Shown: positions 1 through 9,395, counted from the stretch's first letter. The stretch: 62,889 nt of DNA from CAYMWF01 sp964394085 [NCBI: uncultured Gemmatimonadota bacterium] (GCA_964394085.1 CAYMWF010000006.1:39331-102219), one strand, 5' to 3'. Notes: generated by a model from the sequence alone, not told the origin. Numbers and translations: made by a program.

Positions 1-60
1 GTTGGAAACACCGTTGCTTCGCTCGGTGCTGTTGGATATATCGTCGCTTTGCTCGATGCT
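1..60. repeat. two tandem 30-bp units at window edge
   Basis: Positions 1-30 and 31-60 are two diverged copies of a 30-bp unit beginning GTTGGA and ending TGCT, sharing a core like GCTTCGCTCGGTGCT. Read on the minus strand in one frame, each unit would encode ten residues (SIEQSDDISN and STERSNGVSN). The array runs off the window, so its full length is unknown. It lies directly behind the tadA stop codon, so it is either an intergenic tandem repeat or the end of a repeat-rich neighbouring feature. Confidence 0.6.
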
Positions 61-524
61 CAGGATTTGTTTTTTCTGAGCTTCAGGAAAAATTCGCTCA
101 GAATGGCTGAGCATTCGTCTTCGAGAACCGGGGCGGTCACCTCTACAAGGTGATTGAACCTGTTGTCTCTGACAAGGTTCATCAGGGTTCCGCACGCTCC
201 GGCCTTGGGATCGAACGCGCCGAAAACAAGCCTGTCCACACGGGCCAGAATGAGCGCCCCCGCGCACATCGGGCACGGTTCGAGGGTCGAGTAGATCGTG
301 ACGCCGTGAAGTCTCCGGGTGCCGAGCTTTTCGAAACAGCTCCGCAATACGAGGAGCTCGGCATGGGCCGTCGGATCCTGACATTCCTCAACCAGGTTGT
401 AAGCGCTCTCGATTACGCGGCCGTCCATAACGGCCGCCGCTCCTACCGGAACCTCCCCCATGTCGAAAGCGATTCGCGCTTTTTCCAGGGCGAGCTTCAT
501 GAAGGTCGAGTCTTTTTCCTTCAT
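60..524 (-). CDS. tRNA-specific adenosine deaminase TadA
   Basis: Cytoplasmic zinc enzyme that deaminates the wobble adenosine of tRNA-Arg(ACG) to inosine. The 154-residue protein has the deaminase signature: H54-A-E56 (zinc ligand and proton shuttle) and the PCPMC motif with zinc ligands C84 and C87. Length and motif spacing are normal for TadA. The open frame continues about 100 codons upstream, but that extension has no homology-like character. The ATG at 524 is preceded by GGGAAG at good spacing, so I start there. A guanine or cytosine deaminase of the same fold is the main alternative, but the family spacing favours TadA. No operon partner is visible. Confidence 0.9.
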   Translation of the reverse strand: MKEKDSTFMKLALEKARIAFDMGEVPVGAAAVMDGRVIESAYNLVEECQDPTAHAELLVLRSCFEKLGTRRLHGVTIYSTLEPCPMCAGALILARVDRLVFGAFDPKAGACGTLMNLVRDNRFNHLVEVTAPVLEDECSAILSEFFLKLRKNKS

Positions 525-1295
525 GTTACTTCCCGTTGAACAGGCAGGAATTCCTATCATATATCCGGAAGACATGTCAAAGCTTTTTGCGTGCAGCGAA
601 AAATGTGAATGAATTATAATCATCATCAGGCTCGACGCTGCAGCGCCTTTCCGAACATTGTAACCCGGATCCTCTTCATTTTCCCTTACCTGTGAAGAAT
701 AAGGAGGGAAGCTCCCTTCGGAGCGAGGCATTACCCAATTTACCGGGGAGGCATCCGGGGCCAGACATTCTGGATATGCGGAGTCGGCTTCCGCCGCATA
801 TGGAATTTGCTTCCGTGTGGTCAATCAGCAAACCGGTTTGACATCAGCTGAAATACCGGGGATATGACGGATGCGCAACATATGAACAGGCGCTGAAGCT
901 GCGGCCATGAGGAAACGTACCTCGAACGTGAAGCCGAGCTCGGGAAAACGGGGTCTCTTGAAATTTCGATTTTTCCCCACGTGGAGAAAGCTCAAATATT
1001 GAACAGCCACAGGCGTTTGCTTTTGTCCGTTTTCCGGTGAATTGTCTTGAAGAGTTATCCCGGGAAACCGGATTTACTAAATGAATTGCTGATGAGATCT
1101 GTGTATATCGGTGAAATTGATCCGTGTCGTGCAGAGCACAAGAGGATACAATTTCCTTGTATGATTTTTCGGAATCGGACAAGCTGACAGCCCTCGATGA
1201 CATGCAGCGACCGTGTATTCAGCGGCTCCGGCGAGTTTCCGGGGCGGCTAAACCGGCAGCGGCAAGCATAAGGTTTTTACCGGAAGGTTCGGAAA
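525..1295. other. intergenic, no gene recognised
   Basis: About 770 bases between tadA and the Nudix gene, which are divergently transcribed. Short open frames occur on both strands, but none has a convincing ribosome-binding site or recognisable protein pattern. The region presumably carries promoters for both flanking genes. A TATAAT-like hexamer on the minus strand near 612-617 is a weak candidate for tadA. Nothing else was identified. Confidence 0.4.
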
Positions 1296-1769
1296 ATGAA
1301 AGAGCCATACATGTGCGAACTGAGAAGAACCATGGGGGATCGGCCGTTCCTGCTTCCGGGGGTAAGGGCGATAATACCGAACCGGCGGGGCGAAATCCTC
1401 TTTCAGCTTCGAACGGATCTGGGTTGCTGGGGTTTGCCGGGGGGATCGGTGGAGATAGGGGAGTCTGCGCTGGAGGCGATTATCAGGGAAGTGGCTGAGG
1501 AGACATCGCTCGAGGTCATCGAAGCCGAACCGATGGCTCTCTACTCCGGAGCCGAACACCGCTTCAGATACCCGGACGGCGGCGAAGTCTACTGTTTTTC
1601 AATGGCTTTTATCATCCGGTCCTGGAAAGGAACCCCGGAAGCCGACGGGATCGAGGGCGCTGAAACGAGGTTCTATCCCCTCGAGAACCTCCCTTCCCGC
1701 ATCTTCAGGATCCATCGTGCGACTCTCGAGGATTATCGGCGCTATGACGGGAGCTTCATTCTCGGTTAG
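1296..1769 (+). CDS. Nudix hydrolase
   Basis: Pyrophosphohydrolase of nucleoside diphosphate-X compounds; the substrate cannot be told from sequence. The 157-residue protein has a nearly complete Nudix box: G50-x5-E56-x7-R64-E65-V-x-E68-E69, with the usual final glycine replaced by serine. The preceding beta strands (LLPGVRAIIPNRRGEILF) and the following RFxYPDGG segment fit the fold. The start is uncertain: ATG 1296 has only a weak GGAAGG-like site, and internal ATGs at codons 6 and 13 are alternatives. It stands alone between non-coding DNA, and the downstream 300 bases are markedly AT-rich. Confidence 0.85.
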   Translation: MKEPYMCELRRTMGDRPFLLPGVRAIIPNRRGEILFQLRTDLGCWGLPGGSVEIGESALEAIIREVAEETSLEVIEAEPMALYSGAEHRFRYPDGGEVYCFSMAFIIRSWKGTPEADGIEGAETRFYPLENLPSRIFRIHRATLEDYRRYDGSFILG

Positions 1770-2089
1770 AAAAATAAGCCTATATATTTTTGCACAGTAA
1801 ACTAAAAACCAAGAGTTCTTTTGCAGGTACATTATTAGAGAATATTGTACACATTAACGATCGCGAAATTGAATCGTCATTACTAACGAGTATCGGTTTA
1901 TTCTATCTTCGAATCGGGTCACTGAAAAGTATTGGTCGATTAATGACCAGCAAGAACTCCCTGCGCTCTTGGCGCAGGGCTGAATTGCTCTTCGTAGGTC
2001 TTCTATCTTAAATTTCCGGTGGCGCGAAGCGACATAAAATCGACTGAAATGCCCTGGGCTCCTGGCCCAGTGATAGGTCGATTTCAAGG
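1770..2089. other. AT-rich intergenic region with two nested hairpins
   Basis: This stretch has no supported gene. It holds two long inverted-repeat structures. The first pairs GACC and AGCAA (1945-1953) with TTGCT and GGTC (1985-2000) around a perfect inner stem CCCTGCG/CGCAGGG (1959-1965 with 1973-1979). The second pairs AAATCGAC (2037-2044) with GTCGATTT (2077-2084) around an inner stem CTGGGC/GCCCAG (2054-2059 with 2065-2070). Neither is followed immediately by a good U-tract, although a T6 run lies at 2093-2098. They could be structured RNA, palindromic repeats or remnants of the decayed gene that follows. Confidence 0.45.
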
Positions 2090-2730
2090 AAATTTTTTAC
2101 TATTCTTCTCCGTGACCTCGACGCTTGCAGGAGGCTTCTTGAAGATCCCGGGTTTACTACAGATCCGGAAGAGAATCCGGTCGATGCAGCCACAATAAAG
2201 TTGTACAGGGGGGAGGTAGCCGGGCCGGAGGGAAGGCATGCTGATGCTGCGGCGTATTTCCGGGAGGGGATCGAGCTGCTGGGGACCGTACGGATATGGA
2301 GCTGGAGTGCAAACTTTTCTGGCGGTACGGGCGGGCGAGGGTTTTGGCCGGGGATGGCGATGCCGGGGAGAAGTACGCCAGGAAGGCGCTGGAGCCCGAA
2401 GGAAGGGGATTCCCGTTCTACCGGTTCAAACTTCTTCTCAAGGCCGCCGTCTTCAGGAAGATGATGGAATACGACTGGCCTGGAAACATCCGCGAGCTGA
2501 AGCATGCGGTAGAATCCGCGGTCTATTTCAGAGGCGACGCAACCTGGGTCATCGGCGCGGATGTCCTGGGTTCCGCCGAGACTTACTCCTCGAGCGAGCA
2601 CGAGAGCCTTTCCAGAGTTTCCGACCACGCGGTAACCGAGATCTATCTCGCGGTGAAGGACGAAGGTTACGAGCCGGTTCTCGAACGCCTGGAGAAGCAG
2701 GTTCTCGAAAACCCCCTCTCAGATATCCTC
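2090..2730 (+). pseudogene. remnant of TPR-containing sigma-54-dependent regulator
   Basis: Two reading frames have to be joined to read a protein. Frame one (to about 2300) gives TPR-like helices ending in AAAYFREGIELLG. Frame two (from 2296) continues with a second TPR-like helix pair (YARKALE), then jumps straight to MMEYDWPGNIRELKHAVESA, the hallmark C-terminal part of the AAA+ sigma-54 activator domain. The Walker A, GAFTGA and Walker B part is missing, so there is at least one frameshift plus a large internal deletion. The protein breaks off at EKQVLEN near 2715, before a Fis-type DNA-binding helix, exactly where the convergent efflux operon ends. No plausible start is visible. I infer a dead gene truncated by arrival of the efflux cassette. 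Confidence 0.7.
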
Positions 2731-5700
2731 ATTCGCCTTCCTTTGAGAAGTGCTCATAGAAGGTCGGCAGGACGAAAAGCGTAAGGAGCGTCGAGGAGAC
2801 GAGCCCTCCGATTACCACGATGGCGAGGGGCCGCTGCACCTCCGAACCCATTCCGGTGCTGATAGCCAGCGGCAGCAGACCGAGGGCGGTGGTCGTCGCA
2901 GTCATCAATACCGGTCGGAGCCTCGATACGGCTCCCTGGACGACAACCTCCTTCGAGCCGGAACCCCCGCCCCGCAGATGTTCGAACCGGGCCACCATGA
3001 TCAAGCCGTTCGTCAGGGCGATCCCGAAGAGGGCGATGAAGCCGATCAACGACGGAATGCTCACATTCTCGCCGAACAGCATCAGGGCGAAGATGCCCCC
3101 GACGAGAGCCAGCGGAATGTTGACCATTATCAGCAGCACGTTCGTAACGGATCTGAACAGGCCGTAGATCAAAACCAGGACCGCGAAGAGTGTCGCCGGC
3201 ACGATCCAAGCAAGCCGGCGGTTGGCCCTCTGCTGCAGTTCGAACTGTCCTCCCCAGGCGACGCGGTAGCCGGAGGGCAGTTCGATCGTCCTTCCGATCA
3301 GCTCCTGGGCGTCCTTGACGAAACCGCCTGCGTCCCGGCCGCGCACATTGCACATCACCGACACGAAGCGCCTGGTGTCCTCTCGGCTGATCTGCCGCAG
3401 TCCGGTCACCGTGCGCAACGCTGCCAGCTCCCCGACCGGAACGGTGTACCCCGCCGGCGTGCGCACGCGCAGATCCGCAATCTGATCCAGGTCGCCGCGA
3501 ACCTCGTCATCGAAGCGGACATCGATGGTGAAGGCGCGCTGCCCTTCGAAGATCTGCCCGACTATCTCGCCGCCCAATCCGTCGTGGACGAGCAGCTGCA
3601 CATCACGCTTGCTGAGCCCGTGGCGTGCGATCTCGGCGTCATCGAGCTCGATCTGCACCTGCGTCTGTCCGCTGAACTGCTCGGTCCGGAGATCCGCCAC
3701 GCCCTCGACGTGCGCCAGGGTCGCTTCTACCTCTGCCGCCTTGGATCGCAGCACCTCGAGATCGGGTCCGAAGATCTTGGCTACTACCGTGCTTCCCGTC
3801 CCGGCCACCAGCGCATCCACCTCGTGCTGGATCGGCTGCGAATAGCTGATCGAAGCCCCCGGATAGTCTCCGATGTGATCCGCCAGCGCCGCAACGATCC
3901 GTTCCTGGTTGTTCGAAGAGAACCAGCCGCGCCTCGGCTCCAGTCCGACGGTGATGCAGGCGTAGTTCGTATGGTGCACGTGCGGGCTGATTTCTCCGTA
4001 CCCGATCTCGGAGAGTGCAAAGTCGATTCCCGGCACTTCCAGTATCCGGCGCTCCAGGTCGCTCGTAATCCGGCTGATTTCAGCGAGGGAGATGTTCGGA
4101 TTCATGTGTGCGAGAACCTGCAAAGTACCCTCTTGAAGCGTCGGCACGAATTCCTTCCCGAGCCGGGTGTAGCCCACTGCTCCCGCGATCCAGATCACGA
4201 AGACGGCGATCATGAGCCGGCGGGCCCCGGGCAGGATTTTCACCAGGATTCTTTCATACCCGCCGTGCAGCCTGTCACTCAGGCGCGACCGCCCCCCTGA
4301 ACCGCCACTGCGCCGATGGAGGCTCGCCAGCACCGGCGCTACGCCCAGTGCGTAGATGAGTGAACCGGCCATGGTCGCGGTCACGGCGAAAGCCAGCGGA
4401 CGGAACATCTTGGCTTCGACTCCGCTCAGGGTGAAGATCGGAATGAAGACGATCAGAATGATGGCGACAGAGAAAAAGATGGGCCGCCCGACCTCCCGGG
4501 CGGCGGCGAGAATGATGTCGGTGCGGGAGTGTTCGATCTCCCGGTGCTCCGCAGTGGCCTGGATCTTCTCGACCATGACGATCGTGGCATCGACGATCAT
4601 GCCGAGCGCGATCGCAACGCCCCCGAGTGAGATCAGGTCACCGGGCACCCCGTTCCGCTGCATGATCACGAAGGCCAGGAGCATTGAGAACGGCAACGAC
4701 AGCACGACGATGAGAGCGCTGCGCAGGTTTCCGAGAAAAGCGAAAGATACCAGGCACACCAGGACCAGTCCGAGCGTGAGCGCCCCGCGAACCGTGTCGA
4801 TGCTGTTGCGGACCAGTATCGACTGGTCGAAGAAAGGCACGATGCGCACCCCTTCGGGCAGCGACGCTTCGATCTCGGCCAGACGCTCTTTCAAACGGTA
4901 GATCACCGTGAACGAGTTTGCACCGTGCAGCTTGTAAACATTGCCGATCACGACCTCGCGCTCACCGTTCATCGAAGCGATCCCCCGGCGGAAGGCATCA
5001 CCCAGCGTCACCCCGGCCACATCCCGGATGTAGATCGGCCGTCCGTCGGGAGCGGCAATGACGACGTGCTCGATATCCTCTATGGTCTCGAGGAGCCCGA
5101 GGCTGCGAACCATGAGCTCTTCTGAACCCCGCTCGAACAGACCGGCTCCCAGGTTGAGGTTGTTCCGGCGCAACGCCCCGGTTACGTCCTCGAGGGTCAG
5201 GTCGTAACGCAGGAGGTCGGCGGGGGATACCCGGACCTGGTACTGGCGAACGAACCCGCCCTGGCTCATCACGTCCGCGACCCCCGGCACGCCCAGGATG
5301 TTCCGCTTGACGATCCAGTCCTGGAGCGTCCGCAGCTCGGTCGTGCTGCGACCCTCGCCTTCAAGGTAGTAAGCCATTATCTTGCCCATGCCGCTGACGA
5401 TCGGCCCTTTCTCGAGGCCGTGGTGCATCTCGAGCCCCTCCGGGATCTCCTCCTCGGCATGACGCATCCTTTCGGCGACGAGCTGGTGGGCGAGGTAGAT
5501 ATCGACTTTGTCCTCGAAATAGACGTTCACCGTGGAGAGACCATGCGACGAAATCGAGCGGATTTTCTCAATCCCCGGTATGCCCATCATGGCCACCTCG
5601 ACGGGGCGCGAAACGAACTGCTCGACTTCTTCGGCGGCGGTGCCCTCGAGCTCAGCGAAGACCTGCACGAGATTGGGGCTGATGTCGGGGAACGCGTCGA

Positions 5701-5806
5701 TCGACATGTTTGAAAGCGCATGAAATCCACCGGCGCACACCGTGAGAGAGAGCAGCACGACCAGGAAGCGATAGGTGAGTGCGAAACGCACGAAACTGGT
5801 GATCAT
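2729..5806 (-). CDS. heavy-metal efflux RND transporter, CusA-type
   Basis: Inner-membrane proton-driven pump of a tripartite CBA efflux system, 1025 residues, the normal length for heavy-metal RND proteins. The N-terminal membrane helix is followed by DAFPDISPNLVQVF and the periplasmic porter region. Around residue 400 the fourth membrane helix reads GGVAIALGMIVDATIVM. That resembles the monovalent-cation (Cu/Ag, HME4/CusA) signature rather than the DFG...DGA pattern of divalent-metal CzcA pumps. The second half repeats the fold and ends in VLPTFYEHF. ATG 5806 follows a GGAG site. It is the last gene of a four-gene minus-strand operon. Base composition is clearly GC-richer than the flanking genes, consistent with transfer. 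Confidence 0.92.
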   Translation of the reverse strand: MITSFVRFALTYRFLVVLLSLTVCAGGFHALSNMSIDAFPDISPNLVQVFAELEGTAAEEVEQFVSRPVEVAMMGIPGIEKIRSISSHGLSTVNVYFEDKVDIYLAHQLVAERMRHAEEEIPEGLEMHHGLEKGPIVSGMGKIMAYYLEGEGRSTTELRTLQDWIVKRNILGVPGVADVMSQGGFVRQYQVRVSPADLLRYDLTLEDVTGALRRNNLNLGAGLFERGSEELMVRSLGLLETIEDIEHVVIAAPDGRPIYIRDVAGVTLGDAFRRGIASMNGEREVVIGNVYKLHGANSFTVIYRLKERLAEIEASLPEGVRIVPFFDQSILVRNSIDTVRGALTLGLVLVCLVSFAFLGNLRSALIVVLSLPFSMLLAFVIMQRNGVPGDLISLGGVAIALGMIVDATIVMVEKIQATAEHREIEHSRTDIILAAAREVGRPIFFSVAIILIVFIPIFTLSGVEAKMFRPLAFAVTATMAGSLIYALGVAPVLASLHRRSGGSGGRSRLSDRLHGGYERILVKILPGARRLMIAVFVIWIAGAVGYTRLGKEFVPTLQEGTLQVLAHMNPNISLAEISRITSDLERRILEVPGIDFALSEIGYGEISPHVHHTNYACITVGLEPRRGWFSSNNQERIVAALADHIGDYPGASISYSQPIQHEVDALVAGTGSTVVAKIFGPDLEVLRSKAAEVEATLAHVEGVADLRTEQFSGQTQVQIELDDAEIARHGLSKRDVQLLVHDGLGGEIVGQIFEGQRAFTIDVRFDDEVRGDLDQIADLRVRTPAGYTVPVGELAALRTVTGLRQISREDTRRFVSVMCNVRGRDAGGFVKDAQELIGRTIELPSGYRVAWGGQFELQQRANRRLAWIVPATLFAVLVLIYGLFRSVTNVLLIMVNIPLALVGGIFALMLFGENVSIPSLIGFIALFGIALTNGLIMVARFEHLRGGGSGSKEVVVQGAVSRLRPVLMTATTTALGLLPLAISTGMGSEVQRPLAIVVIGGLVSSTLLTLFVLPTFYEHFSKEGE

Positions 5807-5870
5807 CGTCCATCAACTCCTCGCGGCCGGTTCAACAGGGTACATTCGGAATCCGACCAGTTTTGAATAT

Positions 5871-7757
5871 CTAATGGGCATGCCCGTGCCCCACTTCCCC
5901 GGCGGTCCGCTTCTCGATCTCCGATTTGAGAAGAAAGCTGTTCCGTGAGGCCACCCGCTCACCGGGGCTCAGCCCCGAAAGCACCGCGATCCGATCAACC
6001 GTTGATCCGCCCAGCTCCACCATCCGGACGATGAACTCGTCTCCCTGACGCACGAACAGAATCGATTCGTCGTCCAGGTACTGGATTGCCTCGTGGGGGA
6101 CGACCACCGGTGCGTCCATCTGGTCTACGGCGACTCGGGCGCTCACGAACCTGCCGGGACGCAGGATGCCGTCGGGGTTGGGGAGAGTCGCGCGCACCAG
6201 CACGGTGCGGCTGCGTGCATCCACGATCGGGTGGACGTACTCGATAATCCCCCGGAGACCGCGAACCTCGGCAGGATCGTCGAGTGTCAGGGACTGGCCC
6301 TTGCAGACGACTCCCAGATCCCGCCCGGATGCGTGGAGATCGAGCCAGACCGTCCGCAGATCGGCCACCCTGAAGAGCGATGTGTTCCCTGCCACCACCT
6401 CTCCGTTCTGAGCGTTCCGTTCGATGATCGAGCCAGCGAAGGGCGACCGGATTTCGAATCGCGTCAGAAGCCTGTCCGGTTCACCGTGCAGGTTGTTGAT
6501 CTGCTCCTCGCTCAGGCCCATGGCGACCAGTTTCTGGCGGGCCGAGCGGGCGAGGATTTGAGTTTCGATATAACCATGACGGCTCTCGATGAACTCCTGC
6601 TCGGATGTGATCCGGTCGGCACGAAGCCGCTCTTCACGGGCGAAACCCGCGGAAGCGAGCTCCTCGCGCTGGATTGCCGCCAGATATTCGGCTTTGGCAT
6701 CGGCGAGTTCCCGACTGATGAGGACGGCAACCACCTGGCCTGCACGAACTTCATCACCCAGCTCCACGTTGATTTCGCCGATCATGCCCGGAATGCGGGC
6801 CACGATCTGTGCCGTCCGTCGACCGTTGAGCGCAATCTCGCCCGGAAGCATGATCTCGGTGTGGACCTGTCCATGGGTCGCTGTACGCATCTCGATATCA
6901 TAGCGGTCGATGTCGTTGTCGCTCATCGAAATGTGGATATCATGAGCTCCGAGATCATGGCCCTCGGACCCATGCCGGGCCGCCCGGCGGACCTCGGCGA
7001 CGCCTTGCGTCACCACGCGTTCATCCGGTTCGATCCCTGATGTCACCTTCGCATAGAGGCCCTCGCGCCCTCCCAGCACGAGGCGGCGCTCCTCGAAGGT
7101 TTCTCCGTCCAGCTGCACGAACACGCCCGGTTCGTCATTTCCGTATATCGCCGACACCGGAATCGAGAGCTCCTCAGCATCGTCCTTCCCGCGACGCACC
7201 GCCTGAGCCGTCAGCAGAGGGATGGTCCATTGCTGCTCCTTGAGGAACGGGATCCCTTCCAGGTCGCCGGGGACGGAAAAATCGGCCGCTTCTCCGGATG
7301 TTCCGAATACCCGGATCCCGGACAGGACGATCCGCTCCCGGCCGGAAGGCGAGGAGAAGAGGAGCGTGACGGTCCACATCCCCGATGCCGGGAAGGTAAG
7401 CTTGACTTCGTAGATGCCCGGACGTGCGGGTGCCGGTGCCGTCTCCTCAATAATACCCCCGCTCTCCTCCGGTTCACCACGAAACGTCAACGATCCGGCG
7501 GTACGCGGTGCGCCGTCGGTCAGCCGCGTCAGGTGCACCACGAACTCCGAGGGAATTCCCGCCACCGCCGGAGGGTGTTCGGCGAAGACCTCGAAACGTT
7601 CGTCCCATACCGTAATCCGGACGGCATCGACGCCATGCCCGTGTCCGTGGCCGTGATCATGTGAACCCGCTCCGCCGGCCCGCGCGACGCCGAACAGCAG
7701 CAGGATGCCGGCAATCGCTGTTCCGGCTGTCGATAGTATCACTTTTCGTAAACCCAT
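5871..7757 (-). CDS. efflux RND periplasmic adaptor (CusB/CzcB family)
   Basis: Membrane-fusion protein linking the RND pump to the outer-membrane channel, 628 residues, longer than the minimal family because of an extra N-terminal domain. A signal peptide (LLLFGVARA) is followed by the metal-binding-looking run HDHGHGHGHG, and the protein ends in GHGHAH. The central part has the barrel-sandwich (lipoyl-like) halves, around GEINVELGDEVRAGQVVAVL and ERNAQNGEVVAGN, flanking a coiled-coil hairpin. It overlaps the 3' end of the channel gene by 19 bases, and ATG 7757 has an AGAGGA site inside that gene, implying translational coupling. The His-rich termini support a metal substrate. Confidence 0.88.
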   Translation of the reverse strand: MGLRKVILSTAGTAIAGILLLFGVARAGGAGSHDHGHGHGHGVDAVRITVWDERFEVFAEHPPAVAGIPSEFVVHLTRLTDGAPRTAGSLTFRGEPEESGGIIEETAPAPARPGIYEVKLTFPASGMWTVTLLFSSPSGRERIVLSGIRVFGTSGEAADFSVPGDLEGIPFLKEQQWTIPLLTAQAVRRGKDDAEELSIPVSAIYGNDEPGVFVQLDGETFEERRLVLGGREGLYAKVTSGIEPDERVVTQGVAEVRRAARHGSEGHDLGAHDIHISMSDNDIDRYDIEMRTATHGQVHTEIMLPGEIALNGRRTAQIVARIPGMIGEINVELGDEVRAGQVVAVLISRELADAKAEYLAAIQREELASAGFAREERLRADRITSEQEFIESRHGYIETQILARSARQKLVAMGLSEEQINNLHGEPDRLLTRFEIRSPFAGSIIERNAQNGEVVAGNTSLFRVADLRTVWLDLHASGRDLGVVCKGQSLTLDDPAEVRGLRGIIEYVHPIVDARSRTVLVRATLPNPDGILRPGRFVSARVAVDQMDAPVVVPHEAIQYLDDESILFVRQGDEFIVRMVELGGSTVDRIAVLSGLSPGERVASRNSFLLKSEIEKRTAGEVGHGHAH

Positions 7758-9058
7758 ATCGTCCTCTCTTCTGATTCATTGGCGCTGCGTGCCGCCGGTG
7801 AAGGACCGGCCAGGAGCTGCATGTCGGCCCAGGCCAGGAAATACTCCTCACGAGCCGCCACCTGCCGGTTGAGGATCTCGAACAGGGTCCGCTGTGCGTC
7901 CAGAACCTGGAGGTATGCATACTTACCGCTGCGGTAGCCGGACAGTGCGGTTTCGAACGTTTCTTCCGCTGCCGGCACGATATCTTCACCGAACGCCGTC
8001 ACCGCCGCGTATGAGTCGGCCAGCCTGGCATACGCCTCGTCCAATTCGAGTCGCAGCCTGGCGTCTGCGGCCAGGCCCTCTTCAGCGGCTGCAGAGACGA
8101 GCAGACCCGCCTCTCGAACACCCCCCTGGTTGCGATCGAATAGAGGGATGGGGACGGCGATACCGGCGACGAAGGCCTGCTCGTCGGTTTCCCACATATG
8201 ACGAACGCCGCCGTAGAGTGTGAGGACCGGAACGCGCTTCGCCTTCGCCAGCAGGAACTCGGCCTCTGCGCGTTCTTCCTCCATCAGCCGGCGGTACATC
8301 TGCGGATTCTCCTGCAGTCCGGACACCAGCTGATCCCGATCTCCTGGCGGCCGTATCTCCGCTTCGAGCGCGGCGGCGTACTCAAAGACAGCCTCCCGTG
8401 CGCCCCAGGTCGATGCAAGACCCCTTCTGGAAAGTTCCAATTCCCGCTCCGTCAACCTCCGATCGAGTTCTGCCTCCGTCACCTCTACCCGCACACGCGT
8501 CGCTTCCAGCGGCGGATCTTTCCCTGCGGCCACACGCTTGACCACAACCTCCTCGATCCCCTCCTGCAGCTCCACGAGAGCCCTTGCCAGCTTCGACCGC
8601 TCCTGCGCCGCGAGTATCGCAACGAATCGGACCGTCACCTCGTGCGCCAGCAGCCTTCGCCGCCATTCGAGGTCCAGAGCCGCCGAACGGCCGACCAACG
8701 ATTCGGCACGCCGCCGCTTGCCGCGCAGTGCTCCCAGGTCCAGTGTTTGGGAGAGTTGAACGGTAAGCTGCGCCGATCGTAACTCGCGAAAGTCTCCGCG
8801 TCCGCCGAACTCCTCGAGCTCGACCGAGAACTCTGGATTCGAACGCATCCCGGCCTGCTCGCCGCGGGATTCAGTCGCCTCCACCTCCAGGGATCGCGCA
8901 GCAAGCTCCGGGCTGCGGTTCAATGCCCGGTCAACGGCCTCCCCGAGGGTGATTGGCGCTGTGAAAGCGGAGACCGGAAAACATCCAAAGCAGGCGGCTA
9001 TGACACAGGCGAACAGGCCTGCCTTCGACCAGATCATGGAACCGGTGCGAAAACTCAT
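7739..9058 (-). CDS. TolC-family outer-membrane efflux protein (CusC/CzcC)
   Basis: Outer-membrane channel of the tripartite metal-efflux system, 439 residues. The N-terminal hydrophobic signal is followed by ITLGEAVDRALNRSPEL, the typical TolC-family opening, and by long alpha-helical stretches in two internal repeats. The second repeat carries AVPIPLFDRNQG, a usual CzcC/CusC motif. ATG 9058 follows GGAGG at slightly long spacing. The gene begins 25 bases after the sensor gene and overlaps the adaptor gene, so the operon order is sensor, channel, adaptor, pump. No clear lipobox is visible. Confidence 0.87.
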   Translation of the reverse strand: MSFRTGSMIWSKAGLFACVIAACFGCFPVSAFTAPITLGEAVDRALNRSPELAARSLEVEATESRGEQAGMRSNPEFSVELEEFGGRGDFRELRSAQLTVQLSQTLDLGALRGKRRRAESLVGRSAALDLEWRRRLLAHEVTVRFVAILAAQERSKLARALVELQEGIEEVVVKRVAAGKDPPLEATRVRVEVTEAELDRRLTERELELSRRGLASTWGAREAVFEYAAALEAEIRPPGDRDQLVSGLQENPQMYRRLMEEERAEAEFLLAKAKRVPVLTLYGGVRHMWETDEQAFVAGIAVPIPLFDRNQGGVREAGLLVSAAAEEGLAADARLRLELDEAYARLADSYAAVTAFGEDIVPAAEETFETALSGYRSGKYAYLQVLDAQRTLFEILNRQVAAREEYFLAWADMQLLAGPSPAARSANESEERTIWVYEK

Positions 9059-9083
9059 GCTGAAAACCTCCGTTCAACAGAAC

Positions 9084-9362
9084 CTATCGCAGGTACGAGC
9101 GGATCACTTCGATGAGCTCCTGCGCGGCCCCTGCTTGCTCTGAAGTCGGATCCCGGTCGGGATCGACCACGTGAAACCGTATGTGCCCCTCGATGACCTC
9201 GGCCATGAGGCCGCTCATCGCTCCCCGGCATGCCGCAATGGTCTGAAGAATCGGTGTGCATGCCTGCTCCTCCACCAGGCCGCGCTCGATCGCATCGAGC
9301 TGACCCCGGATACGATGCACGCGGTTGAGAAGATTCTTCTTGTCTCTGATCAGGTGTGCCAT
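9084..9362 (-). CDS. CsoR/RcnR-family metal-sensing repressor, RcnR-like
   Basis: Small all-helical tetrameric repressor, 92 residues from ATG 9362, which has GGAGG eight bases upstream. Numbered from that start, the metal-binding fingerprint is H3, C35, H60 and H64. This is exactly the ligand set of Ni/Co-sensing RcnR, not the Cys-His-Cys set of Cu-sensing CsoR. The core IRDKKNLLNRVHRIRGQL and AACRGAMSGLMAEVIEGH segments are strongly family-like. It is the first gene of the efflux operon and presumably autoregulates it through the operator-like site just upstream. A formaldehyde-sensing FrmR role is less likely given H64 and the efflux neighbours. Confidence 0.87.
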   Translation of the reverse strand: MAHLIRDKKNLLNRVHRIRGQLDAIERGLVEEQACTPILQTIAACRGAMSGLMAEVIEGHIRFHVVDPDRDPTSEQAGAAQELIEVIRSYLR

Positions 9363-9395
9363 CTGTTCCACCTCCGTCTGTACACATGCGGGCAA

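Noticed and set aside
1790-2011. A 73-residue open frame before the sigma-54 remnant
   Set aside because: It has no ribosome-binding site, overlaps the hairpin region and shows no clear protein pattern. It might be further debris of the TPR part but cannot be supported.
2750-4300. A 516-residue open frame on the plus strand opposite cusA
   Set aside because: It is antisense to a well-conserved RND pump, has low-complexity composition (Arg, Pro, Gly, His) and no family pattern. Long antisense frames are expected in GC-rich genes.
6093-7040. A 315-residue open frame opposite the adaptor gene
   Set aside because: It is a shadow of the adaptor reading frame without its own ribosome-binding site or recognisable domain.
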